DNA of 64,000 bases from Ascarosepion bandense (Eukaryota; Mollusca; Cephalopoda; Sepiida; Sepiidae). The stretch lies in the NCBI GenBank assembly GCA_037127315.1, contig JBBBDQ010001270.1:2112501-2176500 (forward strand), read 5' to 3'. The first letter of the stretch is position 1. Each line of letters starts with the position of its first letter. The notes under the pieces were generated by a model. It was not told where the DNA came from, searched no databases, and saw only the letters and a list, made by a program, of their open reading frames with translations. A program made the translations under genes and the position numbers. This document shows positions 9,862 to 21,660 of the stretch, piece by piece.

Positions 9862-10116
9862 AACGCAAAACCGGGGAGCCGAGTTCGAATTCCAGTTGAA
9901 TTCCTTGCATACACTTACGCACAAATACCCTTGAAAAAATATTAATCCATCTCTTCCCTTCAGTTATGAGACAGACTGGGTTCTATAGCCTTGGCTGACA
10001 TCCATTCTACCGCAGAAAATAGTGGCAACCTACTGCAGGATAATCTTCTGCCCATTCTGTTTTTTTCGAGACATGATCGCCCAAGGGTGTATCACATATG
10101 GCACATAACTGACTCA
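9862..10116 (+). mobile_element. tRNA-derived SINE (Ceph-SINE-like)
   Basis: Begins at the B-box region (gagccgagttcgaattcc) and runs to the tail with a few short deletions. Confidence 0.8.
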
Positions 10117-10639
10117 CTGTTCTCAATTCTTCGATTTTTACGAGCTCCATTAATCGTGTCCTCAACATATACGACCACTGGTTTTGGAAAATAGTCCTTA
10201 TTTATATAATACTTCAAACGTTTTCATAGTGGAAACTTTGTATTTGAAAGAGATGCCCCATTTTATATTAAACAGTATGCGCTAAGTCTATCGGCGTGCG
10301 CATTCAAGGAATTTGAGTAAAGAAATTATGCTTTTCCGTAGTGTCACATCAACCTTTATATGGGAAAAGGCGTTTTGATATGGCGTGATTCACGGCTCGG
10401 CCTCGCAGAAAATTGCTCTTAAGCAAGTCTCTATTTTCCCTTTTTTAAGAAAAGCACATTCTTTTCATCCAGATTGCTTGTTCTCAAATTGTTTGTTTCA
10501 TATCCAAAACATAATCAAAATATTTCTAACTGCCTTTGTGAACTGCTTTGTTAACTGCCGTATTAGCTACTCTTTAACTGTTCTTCCGGAGGTCACACAG
10601 ATAATCACAAGAGGAAGAGCCCATTCCTCGTAGAAGGGC

Positions 10640-10860
10640 ACCATTACAGGGGATAAGATGTTGACTGTCCATACTACTTCAAGCAAAAGGTTAGAAAGAA
10701 AATCCCAACAATACTGGAAAGATCAATAACAGTTACTGAAATTGAGAAACTGATTTTCCTGAAAAATTGTTTTAAGAGAAAAAATTTATAATTTTCAACG
10801 GACAGCTGTACTGAATGATCGATCAATAAATTCTTATACGAAAATGACCATTGCTGGAGC
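10640..10860 (+). repeat. Unclassified dispersed repeat, copy 1
   Basis: Shares scattered blocks (tactggaaaga, gattttaagaga-type) in the same order with 13610-13800. Probably an old transposon too decayed to name. 10117-10639 and 10861-10971 show nothing else. Confidence 0.4.
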
Positions 10861-10971
10861 CAAAAACAATGTCTACAGGTTCATGAAATAAAAGCAGCAG
10901 AATTTAACTCGAATTTTGTTTTGTTTTCGGAGTTCAAAGAGAAACTATATATTGCTCAAGATATAGACTTC

Positions 10972-11300
10972 TTTAATCATTTCACCCTAAGAAAGGCGGG
11001 ACTGCGCAGGGGGTCAGTCAGTCAGTTAAGTGCCATACGTGATCTCGAAAGAGACATGACTGACTAGGCAGAAGCTTGTCCAACAGTAGTTTGCCATTAC
11101 TTTCTGCGGTAGACTGCTTGCCATCCAAGGCTATAGAACCCAATCTGTCCTATTATGTAACCCATAACTGAAGGGAAGAGACGGATTAATACCTTTTTCC
11201 AACGGTATTTACGTGTAAGTGAATGCAAGGAATTTAACTGGAATTCGAACTCGGCTCCCCTATTGTCGTTCTGAGTCGATATCCAATGCACTACAACGCA
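10972..11300 (-). mobile_element. LINE-J tail stub plus SINE
   Basis: 10972-11013 is the 3' terminal piece of LINE-J (tttaatcatttcacccta to gcgcaggggg). From 11014 a nearly full SINE follows on the minus strand, down to the head (gatatccaatgcactacaac), with an 18-bp deletion near the tail. The SINE may have cut the LINE copy. Confidence 0.75.
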
Positions 11301-11599
11301 CATCCGTCCGGATGTACACACATTAGAAAATACATTTTTGGTTCGTACGAACCCGGATGAAAGTGTCTACAATAATATTTCGCTAGTCTTAACTAATTTT
11401 CCCCATTATTTAAAACTTTCTGTTGAGCGTTATAAAATTACTGCTATGAATTTAAAATGAAGCGTTAGGAAAACAGTTTTTATTTACCCTTCTCCCTCAC
11501 AAAGTCATTTTTTTATGTGGAGAATCTGGGTGCGGAAGCTCAGTCGTCAAAGATTACCCAGCCTCTACTTACGCTGTAACTCGGCACCACGACCCCTCA

Positions 11600-11635
11600 T
11601 TTCGAGTCGATATCCAATGCACCACAACGCACAGA
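11600..11635 (-). mobile_element. SINE head fragment
   Basis: Only the tRNA-like 5' end (tcgagtcgatatccaatgca) remains. 11340-11599 has no recognisable content. Confidence 0.6.
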
Positions 11636-11678
11636 GGTAGTACCTGAACCAAATGTATGGGACTTTACAGTACACACA

Positions 11679-11908
11679 TCAGTCAATTAAGTGCCATACG
11701 TGATACAGGCCAGGGCGATCACGTCTCGAAAGAGACATGACTGATTGGGCAGAAGATTATCCAACAGTAGTTTGCCATTACTTTCTGCGGTAGACTGGTT
11801 GCCAGCCAAGGCTATAGAACCCAATCTGTCCTATTATGTAACCCATAACTGAAGGGAAGAGACGGATTAATACCTTTTTCCAACGGTATTTACGCGTAAG
11901 TGAATGCA
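11679..11908 (-). mobile_element. tRNA-derived SINE, head missing
   Basis: Minus-strand tail and centre, ending at gcgtaagtgaatgcaag. The tRNA-like head is replaced by unrelated GC-richer sequence. Confidence 0.8.
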
Positions 11909-11984
11909 AGCTGTTAGGCGTGGCTCCTCCTAGTTAGTGGTAGTGGTCGTCGTGTGGTTCCGGTCCTGTCCTTCTTACCTGGCC

Positions 11985-12215
11985 CCGGCAAGTCCTGCCT
12001 TCCTGCCTGCGCAGGGGGTACAATGAGAGAAAAGACTGGGTATAAGGGGTGTCGAAAAAAGGATAAAAGATGGATGGAATTCAAGTGGACAGAAGATGGC
12101 AGTTGGCGTTGATTTTTTATAATTGTAGCTATCATGGAAACAAGTACATAGGAGTTCAACAGGCGAGAAGTGTAAGAAAAGAAACTGTTAGAGTAGAAGA
12201 GGAAGCTAATTTGGC
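11985..12215 (-). mobile_element. LINE-J 3' fragment, decayed
   Basis: The signature cctgcgcagggggtacaat is at 12006, and aacaggcgagaagtgtaaga at 12159 matches the SRTSRLW segment in reverse. The intervening sequence is strongly diverged. Confidence 0.55.
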
Positions 12216-12439
12216 TATTTTAACGAGACCTGGATGTCAATCTAGTAGCACACTCAAAATCATGTCATCAGGGCACCAGGGTGAAAAAACTCATCAGAAA
12301 AGTTGCAATGAAATTATTCGTATAAGATACAGCGTGAAAGTAAAACATGTCGGTGAGAAAGTGACGGAAGCCAGAATCTTTTACATTGCAGATCCTTATT
12401 TTCATTTTATCGTTAACATCGAGATGAGAATATAATTTA

Positions 12440-12512
12440 CTAGCAGTATAGCCCGGCGTTGCTCGGGTGTAATGAAAGCTTTAAAACTAATTCATGGTCC
12501 TGGAGCTCAGGC
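12440..12512 (-). mobile_element. Helitron 3'-end fragment
   Basis: The last ~70 bp of the Helitron family (ctagcagtatagcccggcg at the left edge), followed by unrelated sequence with a 30-bp internal duplication at 12535-12600. Confidence 0.7.
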
Positions 12513-12598
12513 TCAGCCTAAAGAATACTTGAAATAATAAAATAATTGCGACAATTTACCAAACGCACCTAATAAAATAATTGCGACTATTTACCAAT

Positions 12599-12600
<2 letters not shown>

Positions 12601-12637
<37 letters not shown>
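12601..12637. repeat. (TA)n tract
   Basis: Directly precedes the Helitron end. Confidence 0.9.
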
Positions 12638-12638
<1 letters not shown>

Positions 12639-12639
<1 letters not shown>

Positions 12640-13376
12640 TAGCAGTATAGCCCGGCGTTGCTCGGGTGTAATGAAAGCTTTAAAACTAATCCATGGTCCT
12701 GGAGCTCAGACTCTTTGGACGTTGGCATGAAAGACTAAAAAGCAATAGTTGTTTCCAGTTAAAGCAAAACCGTAGACTGAATGAATGTAAGTCAAAGTCT
12801 GATTTCCTGGTATCGATATCAAATAAATTTTTTTCTTCGTAAATTGAATTTTGAAGGCTAAATAAATTTTCTGACTAAATGGTATCATGGCTGAGACGAA
12901 GAACTACAATTATACCTACTTCGAGCCAAACCCGAAGCAAAAACTAAAATAAAATGGCTGAAAAAATACAGACATACAGACAAATAAACAGACACACACA
13001 CAAATATCTTGCCTTTTATGTATATATATATTATCGATTTCTGCACTATTTTAAGAACTGCAACCTTGAAACCTGAATATCGTTTCTTATGTCTTTGCCT
13101 ATGAGTGTATCAAATGTGATTAAAATCGGATAACTCCTACTATAACCCGATTTTTTCGATTATCAAATTTCATTATTTATCAGGGATACCTCGACACAAA
13201 ACCTAGCTAAGAACACTCGCAGACGTTTATAGTACAACTGTATAAGTTTTCAAGAAAATCCGTTCAGCCGTTTCGGAGTCTATAGGTAACGGACACAGAC
13301 ACACACAGACACACACACACAGACAGACACACTCACATACACACAAAGACAAATTTCATTTATAAATAAGTTTAGA
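12639..13376 (-). mobile_element. Non-autonomous Helitron
   Basis: On the minus strand the element starts TCTAAACTTATTTATAAATG and ends CTGCTAG. It lies between A and T (A|TC...CTAG|T) with no target duplication, the Helitron rule. A hairpin CCCG/CGGG sits 11-12 bp before the CTAG end. No Rep/helicase ORF; 738 bp. Sister copies are at 23094, 32818, 43519 and 63842. Confidence 0.82.
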
Positions 13377-13609
13377 TCTAAACTATCAGCTGTATACAAC
13401 CGATTTCTGAGATTAATTGTTCAAAATGATTTTGAGCGAATGAAATCTGAAAGTCTTATAAAGAACCATCCTTCTTTGAACATTGAGGACTAGCGCGATA
13501 GAATCACAATAAAAATAAATAACAGGAACCATATCATTTGAAGATTTTCTATGGCAGCAACCCTATTAAATAAATAGCTGACGTAACTCAAAGATAAAAC
13601 AATGATATA

Positions 13610-13800
13610 ATTAAAATGTTAGTGTTCCACACCTCTTCGAAGAAAAGCTTTGGAAAGAAACACCCATAAATACTGGAAAGAGCGATAATGGATTTGCGGA
13701 ACCTGTTTTCATGGAAAAAATGATTTTAAGAGAACAATTTTATGAATTACACCGGCAGTAGCACAAGCTGATTGATCAATGAATTCATTATACGTGGATC
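13610..13800 (+). repeat. Unclassified dispersed repeat, copy 2
   Basis: Companion of 10640-10860 (blocks atactggaaagagcgataat, tgattttaagagaacaa, tgattgatcaatgaattc). Confidence 0.4.
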
Positions 13801-14022
13801 GTTCAATAAGCCTCACCCAGGAGATGGAGAAACAAGACAGTTTTTCACTATTTTTCAAAATAGCAACTCTTGACGTCAATGCACTTGATTTAAAAATGTT
13901 TAAGTATCGCAATCGCATCGAGAAAGAAGATGGCGTCCGGGGCCGCCAAAATCTTCTCTACAGCGGATATGATCTCATCATTGATTCCAAAATAGTGACC
14001 ACGCATGTGACATTTGAGTTTT

Positions 14023-14795
14023 TTTTTTGTTTCACTCCAAGCAAGGCGGTACCGCCACTGATGCGCAGGGGGCTACACAAGAGTAGTTTATACAAGAGGA
14101 GAATGAAGAGAAAGTTGGACTAGTTACAGGGGGTGTTAGAGAAAGGGTAAAAGAAGGATGGAAACACAGGTGTGAAGACAGTTGTGAAGGTAGAGAGAAA
14201 GGAAAAGAACAAGGTGATGTACAAAGAACTGGAGTCATGTGGATAAGAGATCGGAATTGACATTGCATTTAAATTCCTAAACGAGTAGCCTTCAGGAAAG
14301 CAAGTATACGGAAGTGAGTTCCACAGGCGGGAAGTGCGAGAAAAGAAGCTGATGAAGTAGAATTGTCGGCCACATATGGTCGAACTAACTGTAAATAGCT
14401 GGGACCTTGTTGGCAATCTGGTTGCACGAGTAAATTCTTGTGGCAGGGACACCAGTCACTTAAGTTCATTGGAACAGAATCCATGAATATATTTGTAGAA
14501 TAGACAGAGAGAAGCCACATCCCGCCGGTGAGAAAGTGGCTGGAGTCGGGACCAATCACATTACAGATTCTCCTTTCGAGCCTGTCGAGAACACTAAGAT
14601 GAACAGCAGGGGCGTCTGACCATATATGACAACAATATTCTATGCACCAACGGATGGTTGATTTGTATATGTGCAAGATGGATTCAGGCGTAAAAAACTT
14701 CCTGGCTTGACAGAGTGACCCAACCTTCCTAGCAGTGGATTCAGCCATTGACTCAATGTAATGATTTCACTTCAGTTGGAATCGCAATTCAAATC
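14023..14795 (-). mobile_element. LINE-J copy (C-terminal to 3' end)
   Basis: Minus strand; one of the longest copies of the family here. It encodes ARKVGSLCQARKFFTPESIL, IRWCIEYCCHIWSDAPAVHL and DRLERRICNVIGPD, then with frameshifts SRTSRLWNSLPYTCFPEG. The tail at 14023-14070 has the aagcaaggcggtaccgccac signature. No reverse transcriptase catalytic region retained. Confidence 0.75.
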
Positions 14796-16578
14796 CAGGG
14801 TTTCTTTTTCAGCTATTATTATATGTTAAAACGGGTATTTTAACCTGGAACACACCTACCCTGAGTTTTTCTTTGTATATTTGACTTGATTGCTTCCTTT
14901 TGATTACGCATTCAGCATAATAATAATAATAATAATGAAAATTTGGACTTTTGGACCCGTGCGTCACTCGTGGGAAAAATATGAGAATTACAAATAGAAA
15001 TAAAAAGTCTAGTATGGCTCTTCCAGTGGATAAACAAGGAGCCTGTCCTTCAGGAGGAAAGCTACCTGAGGTCGAAAAATCTACCATAGGAACAAACTCC
15101 TACACAAAGAATGAATCTTCAGGTCACCACAACCAGGATAATCCTAATGATGGCCCTGAAAATTCTCCAGCTTATCTATAACTGTATATTTAAATAAAGG
15201 AAAAATAAAATGCTCTCGTGAGGAGTACAGTCGTTATGACTGCATTTCATGAAGCGTTACTCAAACCTCAAAAAAACATCACTCGCTATGACATTTGGCG
15301 AGAAAAGGTTGGACAAACAAACAGAAAGTATGTTGACGAAAATAAATTAGCCAATATACGAAGATACATCATGCGAAATAGGCGATTGACAGAGGCTGAA
15401 ATTAATGAGATAAAAAGAATTGCAACCAGAATTGACGAATCAACGAAATATGAAAGGGAACCGGAATCAGAAATAAAAAGAAGTAACATCAAACAAGCCA
15501 TAGGTCATAATGTAGAAACCGTGATACACACAAATCACTGTGAAGATAATGCTGTAAATTTAAAAGTGCTGGAAAGGTGTGATCTGAGTCAGTTACAAGA
15601 CGAAAATAAAACGAGTTCAGAACACATTGAACAGAATTAATTTACGGAAAATAAGAACAGTATACAAGAAGCCAAGGAAGAAATCAAGAACCATATAAGT
15701 CACATACAAAATATTGCAATGGAGGAACGAGAACAGCTCCCAAAATTACAACCAACAAAGCATGACCTCGAAACTATTAAGCTCTACAATGCAGCACTCA
15801 AATTAATTTTGGATGAAGAAGACACTCATATAAATCTCAACGAAGCAATATATGCATCAACAATAGCAGCAACAAAAAAACTGGACATCAAATTAAAAAC
15901 AAGGCGGTCTCGCAGACATGATGATCCACCTTGGAAAAGAAAAACAGAAAAAGAAATCGAACAACTTAGAAGTGAATTATCAGTACTCGATGAACTGACA
16001 AGAGGAATAAATGTAAGAACTAGAAAAGGCAGAAGAGTCGAAAGAAAATACAACATTAGAAATGAAAATGAAGTTCTATCAAGTAGGGAAAAATAATGAA
16101 ACAATACAACTGAAGGCTCAAAGAATAGGACGCTATGAGAAAAGATCAAGATTCTACAGACAAAACAAGATTTTTCAAACCGATGCAAAGTGACAGTCCC
16201 CCACAAAATGGAAGAAAGTTATACAGTTCTAGGAAAAAATATGGGCTTGCTCTAAATAACATAACAAAAAGGCAGACTGGATTGCGCAAGAGATAGAGCG
16301 AATGAAAAATAAACCAGAACAGATATAGGCTGGGATCACAGAAGAGTATGTTAAACGTGCACTGAAAAAAAGCATTTTCATGGACATTTTCAGGAATAGA
16401 TAAAATTCCTGACTTTTGGTTATATTATTTAAATACAGCACATAAAAAAACTAGTCAAAGAACTTCAAGATATGGATAACGATTCCACTAAAATTCCTGC
16501 ATGGATGACCAAAGGAATTACCTTTCGTCTATTCAAGAATAGTGACACTAATAACCCGAAAAACGGCAGACCAATTAC

Positions 16579-17037
16579 ATGCCTTCCGACAACACACTAT
16601 TAACATATATTTTAACAAAACAGACATATTTAATCTTGGAAAGAAACAACACTCAACCGCTTGAACAAAAAAGATGCAAACGTGGCTGTTACGGATGTAA
16701 AGATCAATTGCTTATCAACAGAATGATCCTGGAAAACTTCTGCAATGGAAAGAAAAATTTTAGTACTGCCTGGATAGATTATCGTAAAGCATTCGATAGT
16801 GTACCACGTTCCTGGATCTTAAGGACTTTAAATATATACAAGATATCACCCGTCATTATCAATTTTATCAAACAATGTATGTCGATATGGAAAACAACCC
16901 TTTACTTCAATCATATAAATGGAAACTATGAGTCTGGTGAAATAAACATCAAAAGAGGTATATTTCAAGGTGACGCTTTGTTTCCCTTACTATTCTGCAT
17001 ATCATTAATAACACTAACCAGTCAACTTATAAAATAG
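16579..17037 (+). pseudogene. Reverse transcriptase fragment of the R2/R4-type LINE
   Basis: Open stretch with the RT fingers (NRMILENFCNGKKNFSTAW), motif A (WIDYRKAFDSVP, 16771-16806) and motif B (KRGIFQGDALFPLLF). In the normal family sequence the preceding text reads RPITCLPT, visible just upstream in another frame. The expected catalytic box follows at 17064-17075 but reads Y-M-N-D, so the first catalytic Asp is lost. A stop codon ends the frame before it. Confidence 0.8.
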
Positions 17038-17793
17038 CCCAAAAAAAAATAAGCCATCTATTTTACATGAATGACTTAGTTGTATGCTAAGAATGATAAT
17101 GAGCTGGAAGGTCTTCTTCAAACTGTAAAATGCTTCAGCGAAGACACTGGAATGAAATTCAATTTGAATGAATGTGTTAAAGCCACAGTTTTCGAGGATA
17201 ACTACAACAAACAACCTCAATTAGCTTAGACCCTGCTGTAACAATAAAAGAATTAAAGCCAGAAGAAGCTTATAAATCACTACGTATAAATGTGAGTGAA
17301 AAAATTCACCATAAAAAAATGAAAGAAATAGTGCGTAAAGAGGACTATAGAAGGCTACGACTGATTTTAAAAACTAAACTGAATTTCCAGAACATAATTA
17401 TAGCCATTAATAGCCTTGCCATCCCAGTTGTCCAATATCTTAAACTGGACTCTAAACGACATTAGGCGAATAGATTCTAAAACAAGAAAGCTTCTTTCTA
17501 AGCATAAGATGCATCATACAAAGGCTGGTGTAGACCGTCTATACATACCCCGTAAAGAAGGTGGAAGGGGTCTTATTCAGCTGGAATTGTTATACAAGAC
17601 AACAACTATTGGCTTACTAACATACATAGAAACGAAAAAGGACTGGATGATACAATTAGTCAAACAACATGAAAGCAGAAAGAAAAAATATTCAATAATA
17701 AAAGAAGACAGTAAATACAAAACAGATTTACATTTAGTAGATTCTGTAGAAAAGTAAAACAGAACCCAAGAACCAACTATTGCGGAAATAAAT

Positions 17794-18576
17794 ATGAAAA
17801 TGAAATCCAAGGATAAAGCTCTTGAACAGATGAAACATCGCTGGCAAGACAAACCTCTGCATGGCCAATATCCAGAACGTGCCAATAAATCCAATGTTGA
17901 TAAAGTTAATACTCATCGATGGTTACGTGCATCTGGATTAAAGTCTGAGACTGAAGGCTTTATTCTTGCAGCGCAAGACCAAAGTCTTTTCACAAGAAAC
18001 TTTCAGGCAAATATTATACATCATAATATGGATCCAAAATGCAGGTTTTGTGATAAAAACCAAGGAAAAATAAACCATCTAACCTCAGGCTGTTCTGTAC
18101 TTGCCCCAAATGAATATAAATATCGCCACGATAGAGTGCGGAAATATTTACATTGGACAATGTGCAAGCACTATGAAAAATCTGTAAACAAACACTGGTA
18201 TGAACATCACCCAGCACCGGTTACAGAAATAGAAGATGTCATCATTCTACGAGATTACGCAATCTACACAGGCAGAAAAATTGAAGCAAATAGGCCGGAC
18301 ATTATTGTTAAAAACCAGAAAGAAAAAACTTGCCTATTAATTGATATGGCTTGTCCAGCGGATTGTAACATAGCAACCAAGGAATTTGAAAAACTGTTAA
18401 AATATAAAGACCTGGAAATTGAAATAGAAAAAACGTGGAAATTGAAAACAAGAATCGTGCCAGTGATAGTAGGTTCACTTGGAATGATAAAAAATGGAAC
18501 AAAACAACACATTAAAAGAATCCCTGAAAACCCCAGCTTAAGAGATATACAAAAAATTGTACAGCCCACACACTAA
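17794..18576 (+). pseudogene. Zinc knuckle and restriction-like endonuclease domain of the R2/R4-type LINE
   Basis: 260-residue open stretch. A CCHC knuckle (C83, C86, H95, C100) is followed by the endonuclease core RPD (167-169), then D184 in LLIDMACP and the KLLKYKDL helix (about 200-207). It ends VPVIVGSLGMIKNGTKQHIK and the IQKI motif near the C-terminus. In this superfamily the domain nicks the DNA target at a specific site. The motifs look intact although the RT upstream is broken. Confidence 0.82.
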
Positions 18577-18722
18577 GGAGAACTTTGTCTATGTAACGCT
18601 AGGGATGTTAGGGGGGATAGAAAAAACATTAAATGGGGCCATAACAACACGCCACGACCTGTCTTAGGTCTTCCTGCAGACCTGGTAGTTCGATCATAGC
18701 AGATATAGGAATATGATGAAAA

Positions 18723-19262
18723 ATGACAACATAATATTAAAAGAAGCCATCACCTTGCAAACAGGCTCCGTTTGTATGAATTCCTTCCGTCGTAGAGAAC
18801 CAGAGAGTTTTTCTGTTTGTTTTGAATCTTTGAATCCGTCGTGGAAATTCTCATTCAGTCTGGAAGCGAGTCAGAAATGTCCAGGAAATGTCAACCCTTT
18901 TCAGTCTTCTTGGGAGAAGCGCTTACTCATCCTCAAGATCTCAGTTAAAACAGTATGAACTGAAACAGAACTAATCGTTATGGACGGTATCTACCGGACA
19001 GAAAGAAGTCTGTCACCCAAGACAATACAGTGAATGGCATCAACTTGTTCATCAGCGGTTGATTTTTTACACGACCTGACGAGTGTCATCTTATGGGCTG
19101 TCCATACCACGCTTGAAATTTGCAGCCCACTTCTATGCATAAAGAAAGAGAGCCCTCATCATGGGTTTCCTTTAGTGTGATTCCTTTCTTTTGTAGACAC
19201 TTTATGTCTGCTAGGGTCTCTGTTTTGTCTACTTTTAGATTTGTTGCACACTACTCACATTT
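18723..19262. other. Unassigned intronic sequence
   Basis: No gene or clear repeat recognised. The 81-codon frame at 18713-18958 has no motif. Confidence 0.4.
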
Positions 19263-19263
19263 A

Positions 19264-19836
19264 TATGACCTCTTCTTCTTCTTCTTCTTCTTCTTCTTCT
19301 ATGTGCTTTGTCCTTTCAAGACTTAGGCGATCATGGCCTTCCACGTCTTCCTATCCCTGGTGGCTCTTAGCAGGCTTTCTCTCGCAATCCCAGTTCTGTT
19401 ATCTACCTGCTCAGGCTCTTCAAATATGTCATCCGCTGCTTTCCTCTGTCTCTTTCCTCCTCTATCTGGCCTGTTAGTATCAGGTTCTCCAAGCCCTCTT
19501 TTCTCACTACATGTCCAAGGAATTTCAGTTGTCTCTTCCTGTTGATCAATATTAATATTAATTTCCTTTTCGTTTCCATCCTTTCCAAAACACCATCATT
19601 GCTCACATGTTCAGTCAATGATATACGCAGCATCCTTCTGTAGAACCACATTTCAGTTGCTTCAAGTTTTTTCTTCATCTTTGATGATATTGTCCAGCAC
19701 TCCCTGCCATATTGAAGAACTGACAAAACATAGCCATTTAGTACTTCTTTTTTTTTTTTCTAGTAAAAGTTTTCTGTCTCTTAATACTTTACTCAGCTTC
19801 TGGAACGCGTCCTTCGCCATGTCAATTCGCCTTTGG
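19264..19836 (-). mobile_element. RTE LINE, 5'-truncated, with (GAA)n tail
   Basis: Reading on the minus strand: [60 protein letters not shown], then [20 protein letters not shown]. The 3' end tag is followed by (GAA)n, seen here as (TTC)n at 19264-19302. Frameshifted once near 19700. Confidence 0.8.
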
Positions 19837-19911
19837 ACCTCACCTGCGCTGAAATTAAAACACAAATCTGAATTAATTTTTCTAGTTTCATCAGAAGTAT
19901 TAATCTGTTGC

Positions 19912-20218
19912 AACGTGTGCTGTGGTGTAGTGGATATTGACTCAGAACGAGAAATCGGAATGCAAAGTTCGAATTCCAGTTGAATTCTGTGTATTCACTT
20001 AAGCACAAATACCCTTGGGAAAGATATTAATCAATCTCTTCCCTTCAGTTATGGATTAGATAATAGGACAGACTGGGTTCTATAACTTTGGCTGGCAACC
20101 AGTCTACCGCAGAAAGTAATGGCAACCTACTACGGAATAACCTTCTGCCCAGTCAGTAATGTTTTTTTCAAGACATGTTTGCCCAAAGCATGTATCACAT
20201 ATGGCATTTAACTGACTG
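19912..20218 (+). mobile_element. tRNA-derived SINE, full length
   Basis: From gtgctgtggtgtagtggata through the centre to aactgactga. All three modules are present. Confidence 0.85.
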
Positions 20219-20412
20219 AATAATTGTAAATGAAAATAGAATGGTTCTTTTGGTAATACTTCACTATAACATGTACATCAAATGAATTTATAAATATTTA
20301 ATAATTACCTGTATTGCAGTTTAGTCAATGAAAAAAAATGAAGAAAAATTAGGGTGATTCTGACAAGTTCATTTTTCCTGGCCTTGTAAAATTTTGCAAA
20401 ATAATAATTAAT
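20219..20412 (+). mobile_element. Tc1/mariner-type MITE fragment
   Basis: Internal part of the MITE family seen complete at 38751-39136 (aatgaaaatagaatggttct, cttgtaaaattttgcaaa). Terminal repeats missing. 20413-20717 shows nothing recognisable. Confidence 0.6.
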
Positions 20413-20717
20413 CTGTTGCAACTGCCAAAACCTTCTGATATGGATTTTCTTTCATGGTGAAGCTTACAAGTTTTTGTCCAAACTTCATAAGGAAACAGCT
20501 ATTATTAAGATTACGCTTTTAGTGTTAAATTCTCAAGAATTCTTTCCTCATTATGAGAACCCAAAATTTAATCTCATTGTTTGTTTCCTTTTCATTGTAT
20601 CTACTTTCCAGCCGAGAACAACATTGGATGTTTGGTTAATAAATTCTGAGGTCTTCCTTATAAGGAAACAGTTAATATTACATAAATTTACATGGGTTTA
20701 ACATGTTTATGACCAGT

Positions 20718-20830
20718 GATAATACCTTTCCCAAGGGTATTTGTGCGTAAGTGAATCCAACAAATTCACCTGGAATTCGAAATCAGATCTCTTGTTTCTA
20801 GCCGATATCCACTGCACCACAATGTACCTG
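20718..20830 (-). mobile_element. SINE head fragment
   Basis: tRNA-like head and adjacent 60 bp of the common SINE on the minus strand. Confidence 0.75.
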
Positions 20831-21285
20831 GCGAAGTTACCTGATTTAATTTCGCTTTAACATATGATAACTATTAAAACAAATCACACCTGCGTAAAAG
20901 AAATATATATATACGCGCGTTTAAATCATTAAGACATTATTAGCGACGAAAAATATCCGTGTATTTCATAATTGGTTGCAGGTGGATGAAATTTTTAGAT
21001 TTGTAATTTCATTGGTTTCTATTTATTAAGCCTTTCATGGTGGATGCGTTTGCAACTTGATATCGGCCAGCGGCTCTACCTGGAAGGCGACGGTGCGCAC
21101 GACTTTATCGTTCTTAACTTATCTTTCCCTCTTGGGATATTTCTTTTCTCTTACCTCCGCCGCGACTACCAAGTCAGTTTTTTCATCTTATACCTATCAA
21201 CGTTAATGGCTGTCTCTACTGGAAGTTGTTTCCTAGGTAAAACGGACGCCATAACGTCTTAAGTAGTCAATCAGCGCAGCAGATG
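20831..21285. other. Unassigned intronic sequence
   Basis: No gene or repeat family recognised. Confidence 0.4.
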
Positions 21286-21288
21286 AAG

Positions 21289-21353
<65 letters not shown>
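21286..21353. repeat. (CA)n-(TA)n microsatellite
   Basis: Tail tract of the minus-strand hammerhead element that follows. Confidence 0.9.
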
Positions 21354-21357
<4 letters not shown>

Positions 21358-21575
21358 ATTCGAAGACAGATCTGTTTCGCTGTATCACAGCTCATCAGTA
21401 CGGTTAGACTCCGATTGCTTTTAACCCAGGATTTAACCCGAATTGGCGTCAGTTGGCGATTCTACCTCCGGGCTATGGGCGTTCGGCAGAAGATGGCAGA
21501 CATTTTAGCGTGTATATTGTCATTATACCCGCACAATAGCCTGAGTGCTCTAACCTATTACTGAATGAGCGATAT
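21354..21575 (-). mobile_element. Hammerhead/tRNA-like element (copy H3)
   Basis: Minus-strand copy with hammerhead, tRNA-like region and part of the 5' module (cattcagtaataggttagag when reversed). The 5' module is shortened compared with 55888-56195. Confidence 0.72.
21355..21409 (-). ncRNA. Type I hammerhead ribozyme (H3)
   Basis: Core CTGATGA, stem II GCTG/CAGC with loop TGATA, GAAA, stem III ACAG/CTGT, cleavage base C. Stem I has one changed pair (TTCGAATGAC side) but keeps GTC/GAC. Confidence 0.82.
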
Positions 21576-21581
21576 ATATAA

Positions 21582-21647
<66 letters not shown>

Positions 21648-21660
21648 GTGTGTGTGCGCG
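21574..21660. repeat. Compound (TA)n-(CA)n-(TG)n microsatellite
   Basis: Simple tract. 21661-22297 holds no recognisable gene. A short segment, ggctccgccgaagagtagag (21860), recurs at 24980, hinting at an unnamed repeat. Confidence 0.85.

Larger units (their letters stand above)
14916..18722 (+). mobile_element. R2/R4-type LINE, near full-length but decayed
   Basis: Begins immediately after a (TAA)n tract (14916-14936). In order it has a Lys/Glu-rich N-terminal region in three frames (15000-16096), a palm reverse transcriptase (about 16400-17200), a thumb/linker (17240-17760), and a C-terminal zinc knuckle plus restriction-like endonuclease (17794-18576). The 3' UTR runs to 18722. Several stops and frameshifts break the single expected ORF. 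The C-terminal PD...D endonuclease instead of an APE domain puts it in the R2/NeSL/R4 superfamily. TAA targeting recalls Dong of the R4 clade. Confidence 0.8.
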
